Of a DNA stretch of 64,000 nt, positions 49,778 to 59,171 are shown piece by piece. This stretch comes from Nocardia xishanensis NBRC 101358. GTDB lineage: Bacteria > Actinomycetota > Actinomycetes > Mycobacteriales > Mycobacteriaceae. Both the position numbers and the translations under genes were made by a program. Below the pieces are notes generated by a model, which worked only from the letters and a program-made list of their open reading frames with translations, made no database searches and was not told the DNA's origin. The stretch's first letter is position 1. Each line of letters begins with the position of its first letter. The stretch covers positions 87,493 through 151,492 of the forward strand of contig NZ_BDCF01000018.1 of NCBI RefSeq assembly GCF_001613365.1, given 5' to 3'.

Positions 49778-52348
49778 ATGACCACGCGATACCTCCCCTT
49801 CCCGCGACCGGAGGACGGCGACCAGCCGATGGGCTCCGGGCCCTCCGGATCGGAGCCCGAGAACGCCGAAGCGCCGCCGACGATCCGCCGGTCCGACCCA
49901 CTCGCGCCCGGCCGCGACCGAACATCGAGCGGCACAGCATATTCCGAGGACGACGGACCGGCCACCCAGCTGGGTCCCTCGCCCTCGCGCACCGAGGACG
50001 ACGAGCCGACCGGGCAGGTACGCGACCGCCGGACGGAGTCCACCGACACCGCGGCGGGAGGGGCCGCGACCGCCGCGGCGCAACCCCAGAACCAAGCCGC
50101 AGAACCGATCGGCACCGCGGCATTCGCCGAACCGCCGGGCACCATAGCCGCCGAAGTGAGCGACGAGACGCCCCGCTCTGAGCCGGATTCCGCTGGGGCA
50201 TCGCGTACTTCGGGCCGCAGCGTGCGCACCGCGCACTCCCGGCCATCGGTGCGCAGGCTCGGCGGCGGCTTGGTGCCGATCCCGACGGTCCCGCCCGCTG
50301 ACCCGATGGCGGCGGTGCTCACCAATCCGGCGGTCTCCGAGGGCAGGCGCTTCTGCTGGCGCTGCGGCAATCCCGTCGGCCGGGCGACCGCCGTGCGCCC
50401 GGCGACGACGGCAGGCGCCTGTGAGACCTGCCGAGCGCCTTACGATTTCCGTCCTTCGCTGCATCCTGGCGATCTGGTCTCCGGCCAGTACGAAGTCCAG
50501 GGCTGCTTGGCGCACGGCGGCCTCGGCTGGATCTACCTCGCGATCGACCGCAACGTCAGCGACCGATGGGTGGTGCTGAAGGGCTTGCTGCACGCGGGCG
50601 ACGCCGAAGCGCAGGCGGTCGCGGTGGCCGAGCGCCAATTCCTCGCCGAGGTCGCCCATCCCAGCATCGTCAAGATCCACAACTTCGTCGAGCATCCGGG
50701 CCAGGACGGCTCCCCGATCGGCTACATCGTGATGGAGTACGTCGGCGGGCGTTCGCTGCGCGCGGTGCTCGACAGCTACGAGCGGCCCGCGCGGATGCCG
50801 GTCGCCGAGGCGATCGCCTATGTGCTGGAGATCCTGCCCGCGTTGGATTATCTGCATTCGATCGGCCTGGCCTACAACGACCTCAAGCCGGACAACATCA
50901 TGATCACCGAGGACCAAGTCAAACTGATCGACCTCGGCGCGGTCACCACCATCGAGGCATACGGAAACCTCTACGGCACCAAGGGCTTCCAGGCTCCGGA
51001 GATCGCCAGAACCGGTCCGACGGTCGCCTCCGACATCTACACGGTCGGGCGCACGCTGGCCGTGCTCACCTTGAACCTGCCGATGGAACACGGCCGCTAT
51101 CTGGACGGCATCCCCGATCCCGCACAGCAACCCGTGCTGGAACGCTACGAGTTCTTCCACCGTCTGCTGCTCACCGCGACCGATACGGACCCGGCGCGCC
51201 GGTTCGGCTCGGCCCGGGCGATGGCAGGCCAGCTGTCGGGCGTCTTGCGGGAGATCCTCGCGCTCGACACCGGCGTCGAGCATCCCCAGTTGTCCACAGT
51301 GTTCAGTCCACAGCGGACCAGCTTCGGCACCGAGGAACTGATCAGCCAGACCGACGCCTACGCCGACGGCATCGCCCGCAGCAGTTTGCTGCGCTCCGCT
51401 GACATCGTTGCGGCGCTGCCGATTCCGCTGATGGACCCCGCCGAACCGTCCGCTCCGCTGCTGGCCGCCGCCGTGCACACGGATCCGCGGCAGGCGCTGG
51501 ACGCGCTGCACGAGGCGCGCGAACGCGCCGCCGCCGATCCCGAGAATGCTCCGGAGACTTTGGATCTGGAGCTTTCCCTCGCCGAGGTCAGACTGCGGCT
51601 CGACATGGGCGAGTCGGCCGCGGTGCTGTACCTGCTGTCCCGAATGCCCGCGTCCGACTGGCGCGTCGACTGGTACACCGGGCTGGCCGAGCTGCGAGAA
51701 CAGAATTACGAGCGGGCCTTCGCGCGCTTCGAGTCGGTGCTGCACGTGCTGCCTGGCGAGATCGCACCCAAGCTCGCCCTCGCCGCGACCGCGGAACTGA
51801 TTCTGCAGCAGTGGCATTCGGAGGACCCGGAGCAGTGGCGGGCCTACGCGGAGAGGTTCTACGGCACCGTCTGGCGCACCGACCGAGCGGTGGTGAGCGC
51901 GGCATTCGGGCTGGCCAGACAGCTTTCGGCGGCGGGCGGGGTCGAGGTGGCGGTCGACGCGCTCGACGAGGTCGCCGGCTCATCGCGTTGTTACGCCGCG
52001 GCGCGGATGACGGCGGTGCTCTTGCTGCTCACCGCGTCCCCGGTGGCCGAACTGGACGAGTCGACGCTGCACGTGGCGGCCGCGCGGGTGCAGACGCTGC
52101 CTGCCGGCGAGAGCCGCGCGCTCCAGATGCGGGTGCTCGTGCTCGGCGCCGCGCTGGCCTGGCTGCAAGCGGGCAACGCCCCGAAACGCGACGACGCCAA
52201 GCTGTTCGGCGCCGCGTTCACCGAACGGGATCTGCGCGACGGCACCGAATCGGGTCTACGCGCCCTCGCCCGCCACGCGCCGGGCCGCAAACATCGCTAC
52301 GCGCTGGTCGATCTCGCCAACAGCATCCGCGCCCAAACCTGGTTCTGA
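49778..52348 (+). CDS. pknG: Serine/threonine protein kinase PknG
   Basis: Soluble kinase of 856 residues regulating TCA-cycle flux through GarA/OdhI-type proteins (recalled). Domains in order: a long disordered Ser/Glu/Pro-rich N-terminus (1-185), a rubredoxin-like metal site (CWRCG near 191 and CETC near 215), the kinase domain (about 232-490) and TPR repeats (about 500-850). The kinase keeps VVLKGL (Lys), YNDLKPDNIM near 367 and DLG in place of DFG near 386. The N-terminus is about 100 residues longer than I recall for the M. tuberculosis protein (750). It starts 6 bp after glnH. Confidence 0.97.
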   Translation: MTTRYLPFPRPEDGDQPMGSGPSGSEPENAEAPPTIRRSDPLAPGRDRTSSGTAYSEDDGPATQLGPSPSRTEDDEPTGQVRDRRTESTDTAAGGAATAAAQPQNQAAEPIGTAAFAEPPGTIAAEVSDETPRSEPDSAGASRTSGRSVRTAHSRPSVRRLGGGLVPIPTVPPADPMAAVLTNPAVSEGRRFCWRCGNPVGRATAVRPATTAGACETCRAPYDFRPSLHPGDLVSGQYEVQGCLAHGGLGWIYLAIDRNVSDRWVVLKGLLHAGDAEAQAVAVAERQFLAEVAHPSIVKIHNFVEHPGQDGSPIGYIVMEYVGGRSLRAVLDSYERPARMPVAEAIAYVLEILPALDYLHSIGLAYNDLKPDNIMITEDQVKLIDLGAVTTIEAYGNLYGTKGFQAPEIARTGPTVASDIYTVGRTLAVLTLNLPMEHGRYLDGIPDPAQQPVLERYEFFHRLLLTATDTDPARRFGSARAMAGQLSGVLREILALDTGVEHPQLSTVFSPQRTSFGTEELISQTDAYADGIARSSLLRSADIVAALPIPLMDPAEPSAPLLAAAVHTDPRQALDALHEARERAAADPENAPETLDLELSLAEVRLRLDMGESAAVLYLLSRMPASDWRVDWYTGLAELREQNYERAFARFESVLHVLPGEIAPKLALAATAELILQQWHSEDPEQWRAYAERFYGTVWRTDRAVVSAAFGLARQLSAAGGVEVAVDALDEVAGSSRCYAAARMTAVLLLLTASPVAELDESTLHVAAARVQTLPAGESRALQMRVLVLGAALAWLQAGNAPKRDDAKLFGAAFTERDLRDGTESGLRALARHAPGRKHRYALVDLANSIRAQTWF

Positions 52349-52357
52349 CCCGAGAAA

Positions 52358-52387
52358 CCCGGCCGCTGCGGCGGAACAGCGGCCGGG
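52358..52387 (+). terminator. Terminator after pknG
   Basis: An 11-bp perfect stem CCCGGCCGCTG/CAGCGGCCGGG with an 8-base loop, nine bases after the pknG stop. The rest of the 226-bp gap up to the next, convergent gene shows nothing else. Confidence 0.75.
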
Positions 52388-52574
52388 CCGGATCCGGGCG
52401 CGGGAGCAGTCGGCAGCCGGGAAGGTCCGCGGGCCGCGCCACGCCGGGGGCAGCCGGCGCGGCTGACGGGAGGCGAGGGCATCGCTCCCACGGCCCGCGG
52501 GGCTCCTCGGATACTGGCGACCCCGATCCGCTTTCCATCCTGGCGCGGGGATCATGAGGAATCCGTGAGGTTTT

Positions 52575-53090
52575 CTAGGGCTGACGGCCGCCGAGCTGAA
52601 GGCGTGGACGGGTGAACCAGTCGCGCGCGGTCCGCGGGGCGAGTAGGCACACGATCGCGATTCCCGCGATGATGACCAGCAGGCCGGGCGCCTGGCCCGT
52701 GGCGGTGGCGCCGAGCCCGCACAGGCCCTGCAGAGCCGCCAGCACGATCGCGGTGATGCGTAACCCGTTGTCGCCCTTGTCGAAACTGAACGCGAGGCCC
52801 GCCAGTACGAATGGCAACCCGAACCCGAAGCCGACGGCGCCTGCCCGCTCGGCGTCCCCGCTGAGCGCCGCGACGGCCCCGACGATCGCGACGCCGAGCG
52901 CGCCGAGCGACCAGGCGATGATCTGGGCGGCGCGCACCGTCGACGGCATCCGCGGCCAGTCATAACCGTCCAGCGCGGAGGGCGGGTAACCGGGATGGGC
53001 GCCGGGAGATGGTTCCGAGCCGAAGTGCGTGCCCTCCCGGTACTGCTCGGGGCCGGACGCCGGATAGGGCGGATAGGACTGATCGGGCAC
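52575..53090 (-). CDS. Small membrane protein with Pro/Tyr-rich N-terminus
   Basis: A 171-residue protein starting with GTG. Residues 1-48 are Pro/Tyr/Gly-rich (PDQSYPPYPASGPEQYREG...), typical of actinobacterial membrane proteins with disordered cytoplasmic tails. Four hydrophobic helices follow (about 55-75, 82-102, 110-130 and 133-150). It resembles DUF4190-like or similar small integral proteins, but I cannot assign it to a named family with confidence. The function is unknown. Confidence 0.65.
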   Translation of the reverse strand: MPDQSYPPYPASGPEQYREGTHFGSEPSPGAHPGYPPSALDGYDWPRMPSTVRAAQIIAWSLGALGVAIVGAVAALSGDAERAGAVGFGFGLPFVLAGLAFSFDKGDNGLRITAIVLAALQGLCGLGATATGQAPGLLVIIAGIAIVCLLAPRTARDWFTRPRLQLGGRQP

Positions 53091-53273
53091 GATCGCCTTT
53101 CGGTTCGTCGGTCCGGGGTGAGAGCCAGCCTCCGGCTCGATCGACGAATGCGCGAACGGTCCCGCCCCCTTCCCGAGCCATTCAAGATCAGCGGACGGCA
53201 GGTTTCAAGCGCTGCGCGACCGACGCCCTCGTACGCGGGAAGAACTGCGGTTCCGCAAGTTTCGCCCTGTCAA

Positions 53274-54482
53274 CTATTGCTCCGAAACCACCTGCCGGGC
53301 GGCGCGGGCGATGGCGAGTTCCTCGTTGGTCGGCACGACCAGGACCGCTACCGGGGCTTCCTGCGGGGAGATGAGTCGCGCGGCGCGGTCGGCGGCGGTG
53401 TTGCGCGCCGGGTCGACCTCGATGCCGAAAGCGGACAGACCGGCCAGCGCGTCGGCGCGGACGTCCGGGCTGTTCTCGCCTACTCCCGCGGTGAACGTGA
53501 TGGCGTCGACGCCGCCCAGTTCGACCAGATACGCGCCGAGGTAGCGGCGCAGCCGGTGGATGTAGACGTCGTAGGCCAGCTGGGCCGCGGCGTCGCCCGC
53601 GTCGATCAGCCGTCGCAGTTCACGGAAGTCGTTGACACCGGACAGGCCCTTGATGCCCGAATCGCGGTTGAGGAGTTCGTCGATCTGTCCCATGTCGAAG
53701 TGGGCCGAGCGCACAAGGTGACCGATGATGCCGGGGTCGATGTCGCCGCCCCGTGTACCCATCACCAGGCCCTCCAGCGGCGTCAGCCCCATGCTGGTGT
53801 CGATCGGCTTGCCGCCGCGGATCGCCGACGCGGACGCGCCGTTGCCGAGATGGAACACGATCTGGCGCAACGCTTCCGGGTCGCGACCGAGCACCTCGGC
53901 GACCCGCCCTGACACGTACTCGTGCGAGGTGCCGTGGAAGCCGTACCTGCGGATGCCGTGCGCGGCAGCGACTTTCGCATCGATGGCGTACGTCTTGGCC
54001 GCCTCGGGCAGGCCGTGGAAGAACGCGGTGTCGAAGACGGCGACCTGCGGCACACCGGGCAGCAACTCCCTGGTGCTCTCGATCCCCGTGACATTGGCCG
54101 GATTGTGCAGCGGGGCGAGGGCGGACAGCTCGGCGATCTCCTCGACCACCTCGTCGGTGATCAGCGTCGGCTCGTAGAACACCTCGCCACCGTGCACCAC
54201 CCGGTGCCCGACCGCCCGCACGCCCGCGCCTGCCAGGTCGTAGCCGGTTTCCGCGAACAGGTCGAACACCAGCCGCAGCCCGGCCTTGTGGTCGGCGATC
54301 GCCTCGGTGCGCTCGACGGTGCGGCCCCCTGCGCGGTGCTCGACGGCCCCTTCCCGCTCCCCGATCCGTTCCACCAGACCGGAGGCCCCCACGGCGCCCG
54401 TCTCCGGGTCGAGCAGCTGATACTTGATGGACGAGGAGCCGGAATTGATCACCAGCACAAGGTCATCGGCCGCGTTGCTCAT
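53274..54482 (-). CDS. ackA: Acetate kinase
   Basis: Converts acetyl phosphate and ADP to acetate and ATP, the partner of Pta. The 402-residue ASKHA-fold protein has VINSGSSSIKYQLLD at the N-terminus, RAVGHRVVHGGE near 87, VFDTAFFHGLPEAAKTYAID near 143, YGFHGTSHEYV near 174, FHLGNGASASAIRGGKPIDTSMGLTPLEGLVMGTRGGDIDP near 200-240, and FTAGVGENSPDVR near 320. Two adjacent ATGs (54485, 54482) follow AGGAGG; the second has better spacing. pta lies 127 bp upstream on the same strand. Confidence 0.97.
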   Translation of the reverse strand: MSNAADDLVLVINSGSSSIKYQLLDPETGAVGASGLVERIGEREGAVEHRAGGRTVERTEAIADHKAGLRLVFDLFAETGYDLAGAGVRAVGHRVVHGGEVFYEPTLITDEVVEEIAELSALAPLHNPANVTGIESTRELLPGVPQVAVFDTAFFHGLPEAAKTYAIDAKVAAAHGIRRYGFHGTSHEYVSGRVAEVLGRDPEALRQIVFHLGNGASASAIRGGKPIDTSMGLTPLEGLVMGTRGGDIDPGIIGHLVRSAHFDMGQIDELLNRDSGIKGLSGVNDFRELRRLIDAGDAAAQLAYDVYIHRLRRYLGAYLVELGGVDAITFTAGVGENSPDVRADALAGLSAFGIEVDPARNTAADRAARLISPQEAPVAVLVVPTNEELAIARAARQVVSEQ

Positions 54483-54609
54483 CATGCCTCCTGCGTCTTC
54501 CTGCGACCTCGCACCGAACCGGTGCTCGGCCCCTTACCCGCGGCAACCCCGCGCACCGCACGTTTGTTCCTGGTGGGCGAGTGCCCAGTCTCCGCGCGAG
54601 TACGCAGTC

Positions 54610-56682
54610 TCACTGCCCCTGCGCCTGGATGGCGGTGATCGCCACGGTGTTGACGATGTCGGCGACCAGCGCACCGCGCGAGAGGTCGTTGACCGGCTTG
54701 CGCAAGCCCTGCAACACGGGGCCGATCGCGATGGCGCCCGCGCTGCGCTGCACCGCCTTGTAGGTGTTGTTGCCGGTGTTGAGATCCGGAAACACGAACA
54801 CCGTGGCCCGTCCGGCCACCTCGGAGTCGGGCAGCTTCGCGTCGGCGACCGTCGGCTCGATCGCCGCGTCGTACTGAATCGGGCCCTCCACCAACAGTTC
54901 CGGGGCGCGCTCGCGGACCAGCTTGGTCGCCACGCGCACCTTGTCCACATCGGCTCCGCTGCCGGATTCGCCCGTGGAGTAGGACAGCATGGCGACCTTC
55001 GGATCGATACCGAACCGCGCGGCGGTCTGCGCGGAGGAGATCGCGATATCCGCCAGCTGTTCGGAGGTCGGGTCGGGCACGACGGCGCAGTCTCCGTAGG
55101 CGAGGACCCGGTCGGCCAGGCACATGAGGAACACGCTGGAGACGGTGGATACGCCGGGCACCGTCTTGATGATCTCGAAGGAGGGCCGGATGGTGTGCGC
55201 GGTGGTGTGCGCCGCTCCGGAGACCATGCCGTCGGCGATGCCCTTGTAGACCATCATGGTGCCGAAATAGGAGATGTCGGCGACGGTTTCGCGCGCCCGG
55301 TCCAGCGTCATGCCCTTGTGCTTGCGCAGTTCGGTGTACTCGGCGGCGAACTCGTCCAGGTAACCGGAGGTGCGCGGATCGAGCACCTCGGCCTCCGAGA
55401 TATCCACGCCGAGTTCTGCGGCGCGCGCCCGAATGGCCGATTCGTCGCCGAGGACGACCAGGTCGGCGATCTTGCGCTGCAACACGCGACCCGCCGCGCG
55501 CAGGATGCGGTCGTCGTCGCCCTCGGGCAGCACGATCCGCTTGCGGTCGGCCCTGGCCTGCTCGATCAGCTGGTACTCGAACATCTGCGGGGTGACCACC
55601 GAGCTGTGCGGAACACTGATGCGCCGCAACAACTCCGGCGCGTCCACGTGCTGCTCCATCAGGGCCAGCGCGGTGTTCACCTTGCGCGGGTTGCCCGCCG
55701 ACATCCGGCCCCTGGTGCGGTACGCGGCGCTGGCCGTGTCGTAGGTGCCCAAGCTCGTGGTCAGGATCGGCAGCTTCTGTTTCAGGCCCGCCATCAGGCG
55801 CGCGACCGCGGGGTGCGGCAGCATGTCGCCGTTCATGATGATGCCCGACAGCGACGGAAAGCCCTCGGCTTCATGAGCGTTCACGACGCTCAGCAACACG
55901 TCGGAGCGGTCGCCCGGCGCGATCACCACGACACCGTCGACCAGCCGCTCCAGAATGTGCTCCGCGGTCATGCCGCCGACCATGACCTTCAGTGCCTCGC
56001 GTTGCAGCAGTTCCGGGTCGCCGCTGTACATTTCGCCGTCGACCGCCTCACACAGCTCGGCCATCGTCGGCGCGATCAACAGCGGCACCTCGGGCAGTGA
56101 CCAGGACGGCACGTCGAAATCGCCCAATACGGAGCAGATTTCGTTCAGCGCGTCGGGATCACAGCGGTTCGCCACGATTGCCATCAGCTCGGCGTGCTCC
56201 TGGTGCAGTTCGCTCGCGCACAGCTCGACCAACTGCCTGACCTCGGCCGGAGTGCGATCGGATCCGCGCACCACGAGCAGCACCGGCGCGCCGAGGTTCA
56301 CCGCGATCCTCGCGTTGAAACGCAGCTCGCTCGGGCTGGCCACGTCGGTGTAGTCGCTGCCGATCACCACCACCGCGTCGCAGGCCTTGGCAACATCGTG
56401 AAAGCGCATCACGATCTCGCTGATCGCGGCGTCCGGATCGTTGTGCACCTGCTCGTAGGTGACGCCGACCGCCTGCGCGTAATCGATGTCGGCGGTGCTG
56501 TGCTCGAGCAGCAACTCCAGGATGTAGTCGGGCTCGGTGGTCGAGCGGGTGATCGGACGGAACACCCCGACCCTCGCGGTGGTGGCGCACAGCATTTGCA
56601 GCACGCCGAGCGCGACCGTCGACTTGCCGGTGTCGCCCTCCGGCGAGGCGATGTAGACGGTGGACGGAGCGGATTCGACCAT
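54610..56682 (-). CDS. pta: Phosphate acetyltransferase
   Basis: Full-length 690-residue enzyme interconverting acetyl-CoA and acetyl phosphate. It has an N-terminal BioD-like P-loop domain (STVYIASPEGDTGKSTVALGVLQ), a central DRTGG region (about 215-325) and a C-terminal PTA_PTB domain (about 370-690). The latter contains RKRIVLPEGDDDRILRAAGRVLQRKIADLVVLGDE, DGMVSGAAHTTAHTIRPSFEIIKT and the terminal VFVFPDLNTGNNTYKAVQRSAGAIAIGPVLQGL. ATG 56682 fits the family N-terminus. The order pta then ackA is the same as Rv0408-Rv0409. Confidence 0.97.
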   Translation of the reverse strand: MVESAPSTVYIASPEGDTGKSTVALGVLQMLCATTARVGVFRPITRSTTEPDYILELLLEHSTADIDYAQAVGVTYEQVHNDPDAAISEIVMRFHDVAKACDAVVVIGSDYTDVASPSELRFNARIAVNLGAPVLLVVRGSDRTPAEVRQLVELCASELHQEHAELMAIVANRCDPDALNEICSVLGDFDVPSWSLPEVPLLIAPTMAELCEAVDGEMYSGDPELLQREALKVMVGGMTAEHILERLVDGVVVIAPGDRSDVLLSVVNAHEAEGFPSLSGIIMNGDMLPHPAVARLMAGLKQKLPILTTSLGTYDTASAAYRTRGRMSAGNPRKVNTALALMEQHVDAPELLRRISVPHSSVVTPQMFEYQLIEQARADRKRIVLPEGDDDRILRAAGRVLQRKIADLVVLGDESAIRARAAELGVDISEAEVLDPRTSGYLDEFAAEYTELRKHKGMTLDRARETVADISYFGTMMVYKGIADGMVSGAAHTTAHTIRPSFEIIKTVPGVSTVSSVFLMCLADRVLAYGDCAVVPDPTSEQLADIAISSAQTAARFGIDPKVAMLSYSTGESGSGADVDKVRVATKLVRERAPELLVEGPIQYDAAIEPTVADAKLPDSEVAGRATVFVFPDLNTGNNTYKAVQRSAGAIAIGPVLQGLRKPVNDLSRGALVADIVNTVAITAIQAQGQ

Positions 56683-56781
56683 GGTCCCGAGCTTAGTGAG
56701 CCGACACGCCGAGGCCCGGCCAACCGATGGCAAATATTCGGGAAATCACGTTCGGCGGCCACCTCGCCTATATTCCGGCAT

Positions 56782-57288
56782 ATGACGACACAGTTCCCGG
56801 ACCGGCAATGGGGTTCGCGCACCAATCTGCTGTCTCGCGTGGCGAACCGTTTCGCCGCGACGAAACCGGGGTCCTGGGTGATTCGCAAGATCACCCCGCT
56901 GGATCGCTGGGTGCTGGAGCGCACCGACGCCAAGTACACGATTCTGGGACCGATCGGCGCGCCGGTCATCCTGCTGACCACCACGGGCCGCAAATCCGGC
57001 CAGCCGCGCACCCAGCCGCTGCTGTACGTGCACGACGGCGACACCTTGTACGTCATCGGCAGCAACTTCGGCCAAGCCCACCACCCGGCCTGGACCGCCA
57101 ACCTGCTCGCCGACCCGAACGCCACCGTCGCCATCGCGGGCGAACGCATCCGGGTCACCGCGACGCCGGTCGAAGGCGCGGAGAAGGAACCGATCTTCCA
57201 GCGTTTCGTGGAAGTGACCGGTGCGTACGCCGCCTATCGCGGCCGCACCACGCGCGATCTGCGCATCTTCGCGCTGACCCGCGCCTGA
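56782..57288 (+). CDS. F420-dependent nitroreductase-family protein (Ddn-like)
   Basis: A 168-residue split-barrel flavin/deazaflavin oxidoreductase. The diagnostic region is IGAPVILLTTTGRKSGQPRTQPLLYVHDGDTLYVIGSNFGQAHHPAWTANLLADPNATVAIAGE (residues about 62-125), where TTGRKSG..R contacts the F420 phosphate tail in the family. It probably reduces quinones or other electrophiles with F420H2, which fgd in the same window regenerates. It starts at ATG 56782, divergent from pta. Confidence 0.88.
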   Translation: MTTQFPDRQWGSRTNLLSRVANRFAATKPGSWVIRKITPLDRWVLERTDAKYTILGPIGAPVILLTTTGRKSGQPRTQPLLYVHDGDTLYVIGSNFGQAHHPAWTANLLADPNATVAIAGERIRVTATPVEGAEKEPIFQRFVEVTGAYAAYRGRTTRDLRIFALTRA

Positions 57289-57512
57289 TTCCGCCGGACC
57301 CCCGACCGCCGCGGCCCCGGGCGAGCCAGCCGAACCGATCCCGACCGTGCCGAACCAGTCAGCGGCGACGCCGCCGAACCTGTGTCGCCGCGAGCGGGTC
57401 GAGAACGGCCGCGACGTACCGAAACGAGGACGCCCGCGCCCGATGATCGGCTGGGCGCCGATGTCGGCGCCGACCCGCCCCGGCAACGCGCACCGCGTCC
57501 TATCGTGGTGGC

Positions 57513-57962
57513 ATGCGGATCTCGGTGGCGGCGGACGAGTGCGTTGGCGTGGCAAAGGAACTGGTCGACGAGCTGGAGAGGCGCGGGTTCGACGGTGTGC
57601 TGACGCACGGCGCGCTGTCGGAGCGCGAGCGGGACGACTGGGCGTGGGCCAGCGAGGCCGCGGCGCGCGACGTCGCCGAGGGTCGCGCCGACCAGGCGAT
57701 CGTCTGCTGCTGGACCGGGACCGGCGCGTCCATCGCGGCCAACAAGGTGGCTGGCATCCGCGCCGCGCTGTGCGGTGACGCGGCGACCGCCGCGGGCGCG
57801 CGCAAATGGAACGACGCGAATGTGCTTGCGCTGAGCCTGCGTTCGACCTCGGCGGCCGAGCTCACCGAGATCCTCGACGCCTGGTTCGCGGGCGAGCCGA
57901 GCGCGGACGCGGCCGACCGTGCCAATATCGCGCATCTGACCAAGATCGAGCGGGGGCACTGA
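57513..57962 (+). CDS. RpiB/LacAB-family sugar-phosphate isomerase
   Basis: A 149-residue protein of the RpiB fold (RISVAADECVGVAKELVDELERRGFDGVLTHGAL...). The catalytic Cys/anion-hole motif is VCCWTGTGASIAANKVAGIRAALCGDAATAAGARKWNDANVLALS near residue 66-110, corresponding to the CGTGIGMSIAANK and HNDANVL segments of RpiB. The N-terminal Asp-His of true ribose-5-phosphate isomerase B (SDHAG) is replaced by ADEC. It may therefore act on another aldose/ketose phosphate. The 224-bp gap upstream holds nothing definite. Confidence 0.82.
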   Translation: MRISVAADECVGVAKELVDELERRGFDGVLTHGALSERERDDWAWASEAAARDVAEGRADQAIVCCWTGTGASIAANKVAGIRAALCGDAATAAGARKWNDANVLALSLRSTSAAELTEILDAWFAGEPSADAADRANIAHLTKIERGH

Positions 57963-58039
57963 GCCCGGCCATCGACCGAGGATCTTTCCGCGCCGGAGCA
58001 CGGTATGACTTGGACGACCCAACCGCACGTCCGATTCAT

Positions 58040-58055
58040 TGACAGCATGCTGTCA
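58040..58055. promoter_or_regulatory. MarR operator copy 1
   Basis: TGACAGCATGCTGTCA, a perfect 16-bp palindrome, 20 bp (two helical turns) upstream of an almost identical copy and just before a DJ-1/MarR operon. Confidence 0.85.
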
Positions 58056-58059
58056 AATA

Positions 58060-58075
58060 TGACAGGATGCTGTCA
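58060..58075. promoter_or_regulatory. MarR operator copy 2
   Basis: TGACAGGATGCTGTCA, one symmetric pair different from copy 1. Its last base is the A of the DJ-1 gene's ATG, so bound protein would cover the start codon; the mRNA may be leaderless. Confidence 0.8.
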
Positions 58076-58710
58076 TGCTCACGAAGACAGTGCACACTGC
58101 CATCTACGACACCCTCGCCGACTGGCAGGTTGGAGCCGCCACCGCGCACATCAACAATCCGGCCTGGCAGGTCGCGCCCGGCGCCTTCGCGGTCCAGACC
58201 GTCGGGCTCACCCGCGACCCGATCACCACCAAGGGCGGCATGCGAATCACGCCTGATTCGACGCTGGCCGAGCTTTCCCCTGCCGAAAGCGCGATGCTGA
58301 TCCTGCCCGGCGCCGACACCTGGACGACCGGCGAACTCACGCCGTTCGCTCGTAAGGCGCGCGAATTCCTGGACACGGGCGTGCCGGTCGCGGCCATCTG
58401 CGGCTCGACCTTCGGCTTGGCGCGGGAAGGCCTGCTGGACGACAAAGCGCACACCAGCAACGTGGCCGAGTTCCTGGTCTACAGCGGGTACGCGGGTGCG
58501 GACCGCTACGTCGAACAACCCGCGGTGACCGACGGCAACGTCATCACAGCCTCCGCGACAGCGCCATTCGAGTTCGCCCGCGAGGTGCTCGGATTGCTCG
58601 GCGTCTACGAACCGCACATCCTCGACGCCTGGTACCGGCTCTACGCGCACAGTGATCCGGCGGCCTACGCGGTACTCGACGCCTACGACAAGGCCGCGGC
58701 GCGCGCATGA
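58075..58710 (+). CDS. DJ-1/PfpI family protein (class I glutamine amidotransferase-like)
   Basis: A 211-residue protein beginning KTVHTAIYDTLADWQVGAATAHINNPAW. The nucleophile elbow is VAAICGSTFGLAREGLLDD near residue 100-118, with the reactive Cys in AICGST. The Glu expected early in the fold and the C-terminal segment (ITASATAPFEFAREVLGLLG) are also present. Family members include stress chaperones, isocyanide hydratases and glyoxalase III-like enzymes. It overlaps the MarR gene by ATGA, and two operators lie at its start, so it is the regulated target of that MarR. Confidence 0.9.
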   Translation: MLTKTVHTAIYDTLADWQVGAATAHINNPAWQVAPGAFAVQTVGLTRDPITTKGGMRITPDSTLAELSPAESAMLILPGADTWTTGELTPFARKAREFLDTGVPVAAICGSTFGLAREGLLDDKAHTSNVAEFLVYSGYAGADRYVEQPAVTDGNVITASATAPFEFAREVLGLLGVYEPHILDAWYRLYAHSDPAAYAVLDAYDKAAARA

Positions 58711-59162
58711 CCGATACACCGGAGCAGGAACTGTTCAGCACCGCCGCGATCACCTCGTTCCGGCTCAACGGCCAGTTCCTCGCCATCGCCGAGGAACTGG
58801 CCAAGCCCGCCGGGCTGACCGCGGCGTGGTGGCAGGTGCTCGGTGCGGTGCTTCGCGAGCCGCTGCCGGTGGCGGGCATCGCGCGCGCCATGGGCATCAC
58901 CCGGCAGAGCGTGCAGCGCATCGCGGATCTGCTGGTGCACAAGGGACTGGCCGAATACCGTCCGAATCCGGCGCACCGTCGCGCGAAGCTGGTCGCCGTG
59001 ACAGAGGAGGGCCGTGCGGCCGTCCGGCGGATCCATCCGCGGCACGCGGTGCTCGCCGACCGGCTCACCGCCGAGCTCGGCGCGGACGAATTCGCCCGCA
59101 TCGTCGAGGCGATCACCCGCCTCTCCGCCGCGGTAGACGCGATCACCGAACGCGCGGACTGA
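58707..59162 (+). CDS. MarR family transcriptional regulator
   Basis: A 151-residue winged-helix regulator. The DNA-binding part is LTAAWWQVLGAVLREPLPVAGIARAMGITRQSVQRIADLLVHKGLAEYRPNPAHRRAKLVAVTEEG (about 32-98), with the wing RPNPAHRRAKLV. The second gene of a two-gene operon with the DJ-1 protein, it probably binds the two 16-bp palindromes at 58040 and 58060 and represses its own operon until an electrophile or oxidant is sensed (inference). Confidence 0.92.
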   Translation: MTDTPEQELFSTAAITSFRLNGQFLAIAEELAKPAGLTAAWWQVLGAVLREPLPVAGIARAMGITRQSVQRIADLLVHKGLAEYRPNPAHRRAKLVAVTEEGRAAVRRIHPRHAVLADRLTAELGADEFARIVEAITRLSAAVDAITERAD

Positions 59163-59171
59163 CGGTTCGGC

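Noticed and set aside
49727..51817. A 696-codon minus-strand frame opposite pknG
   Set aside because: The kinase motifs are on the plus strand; the antisense translation shows no domain.
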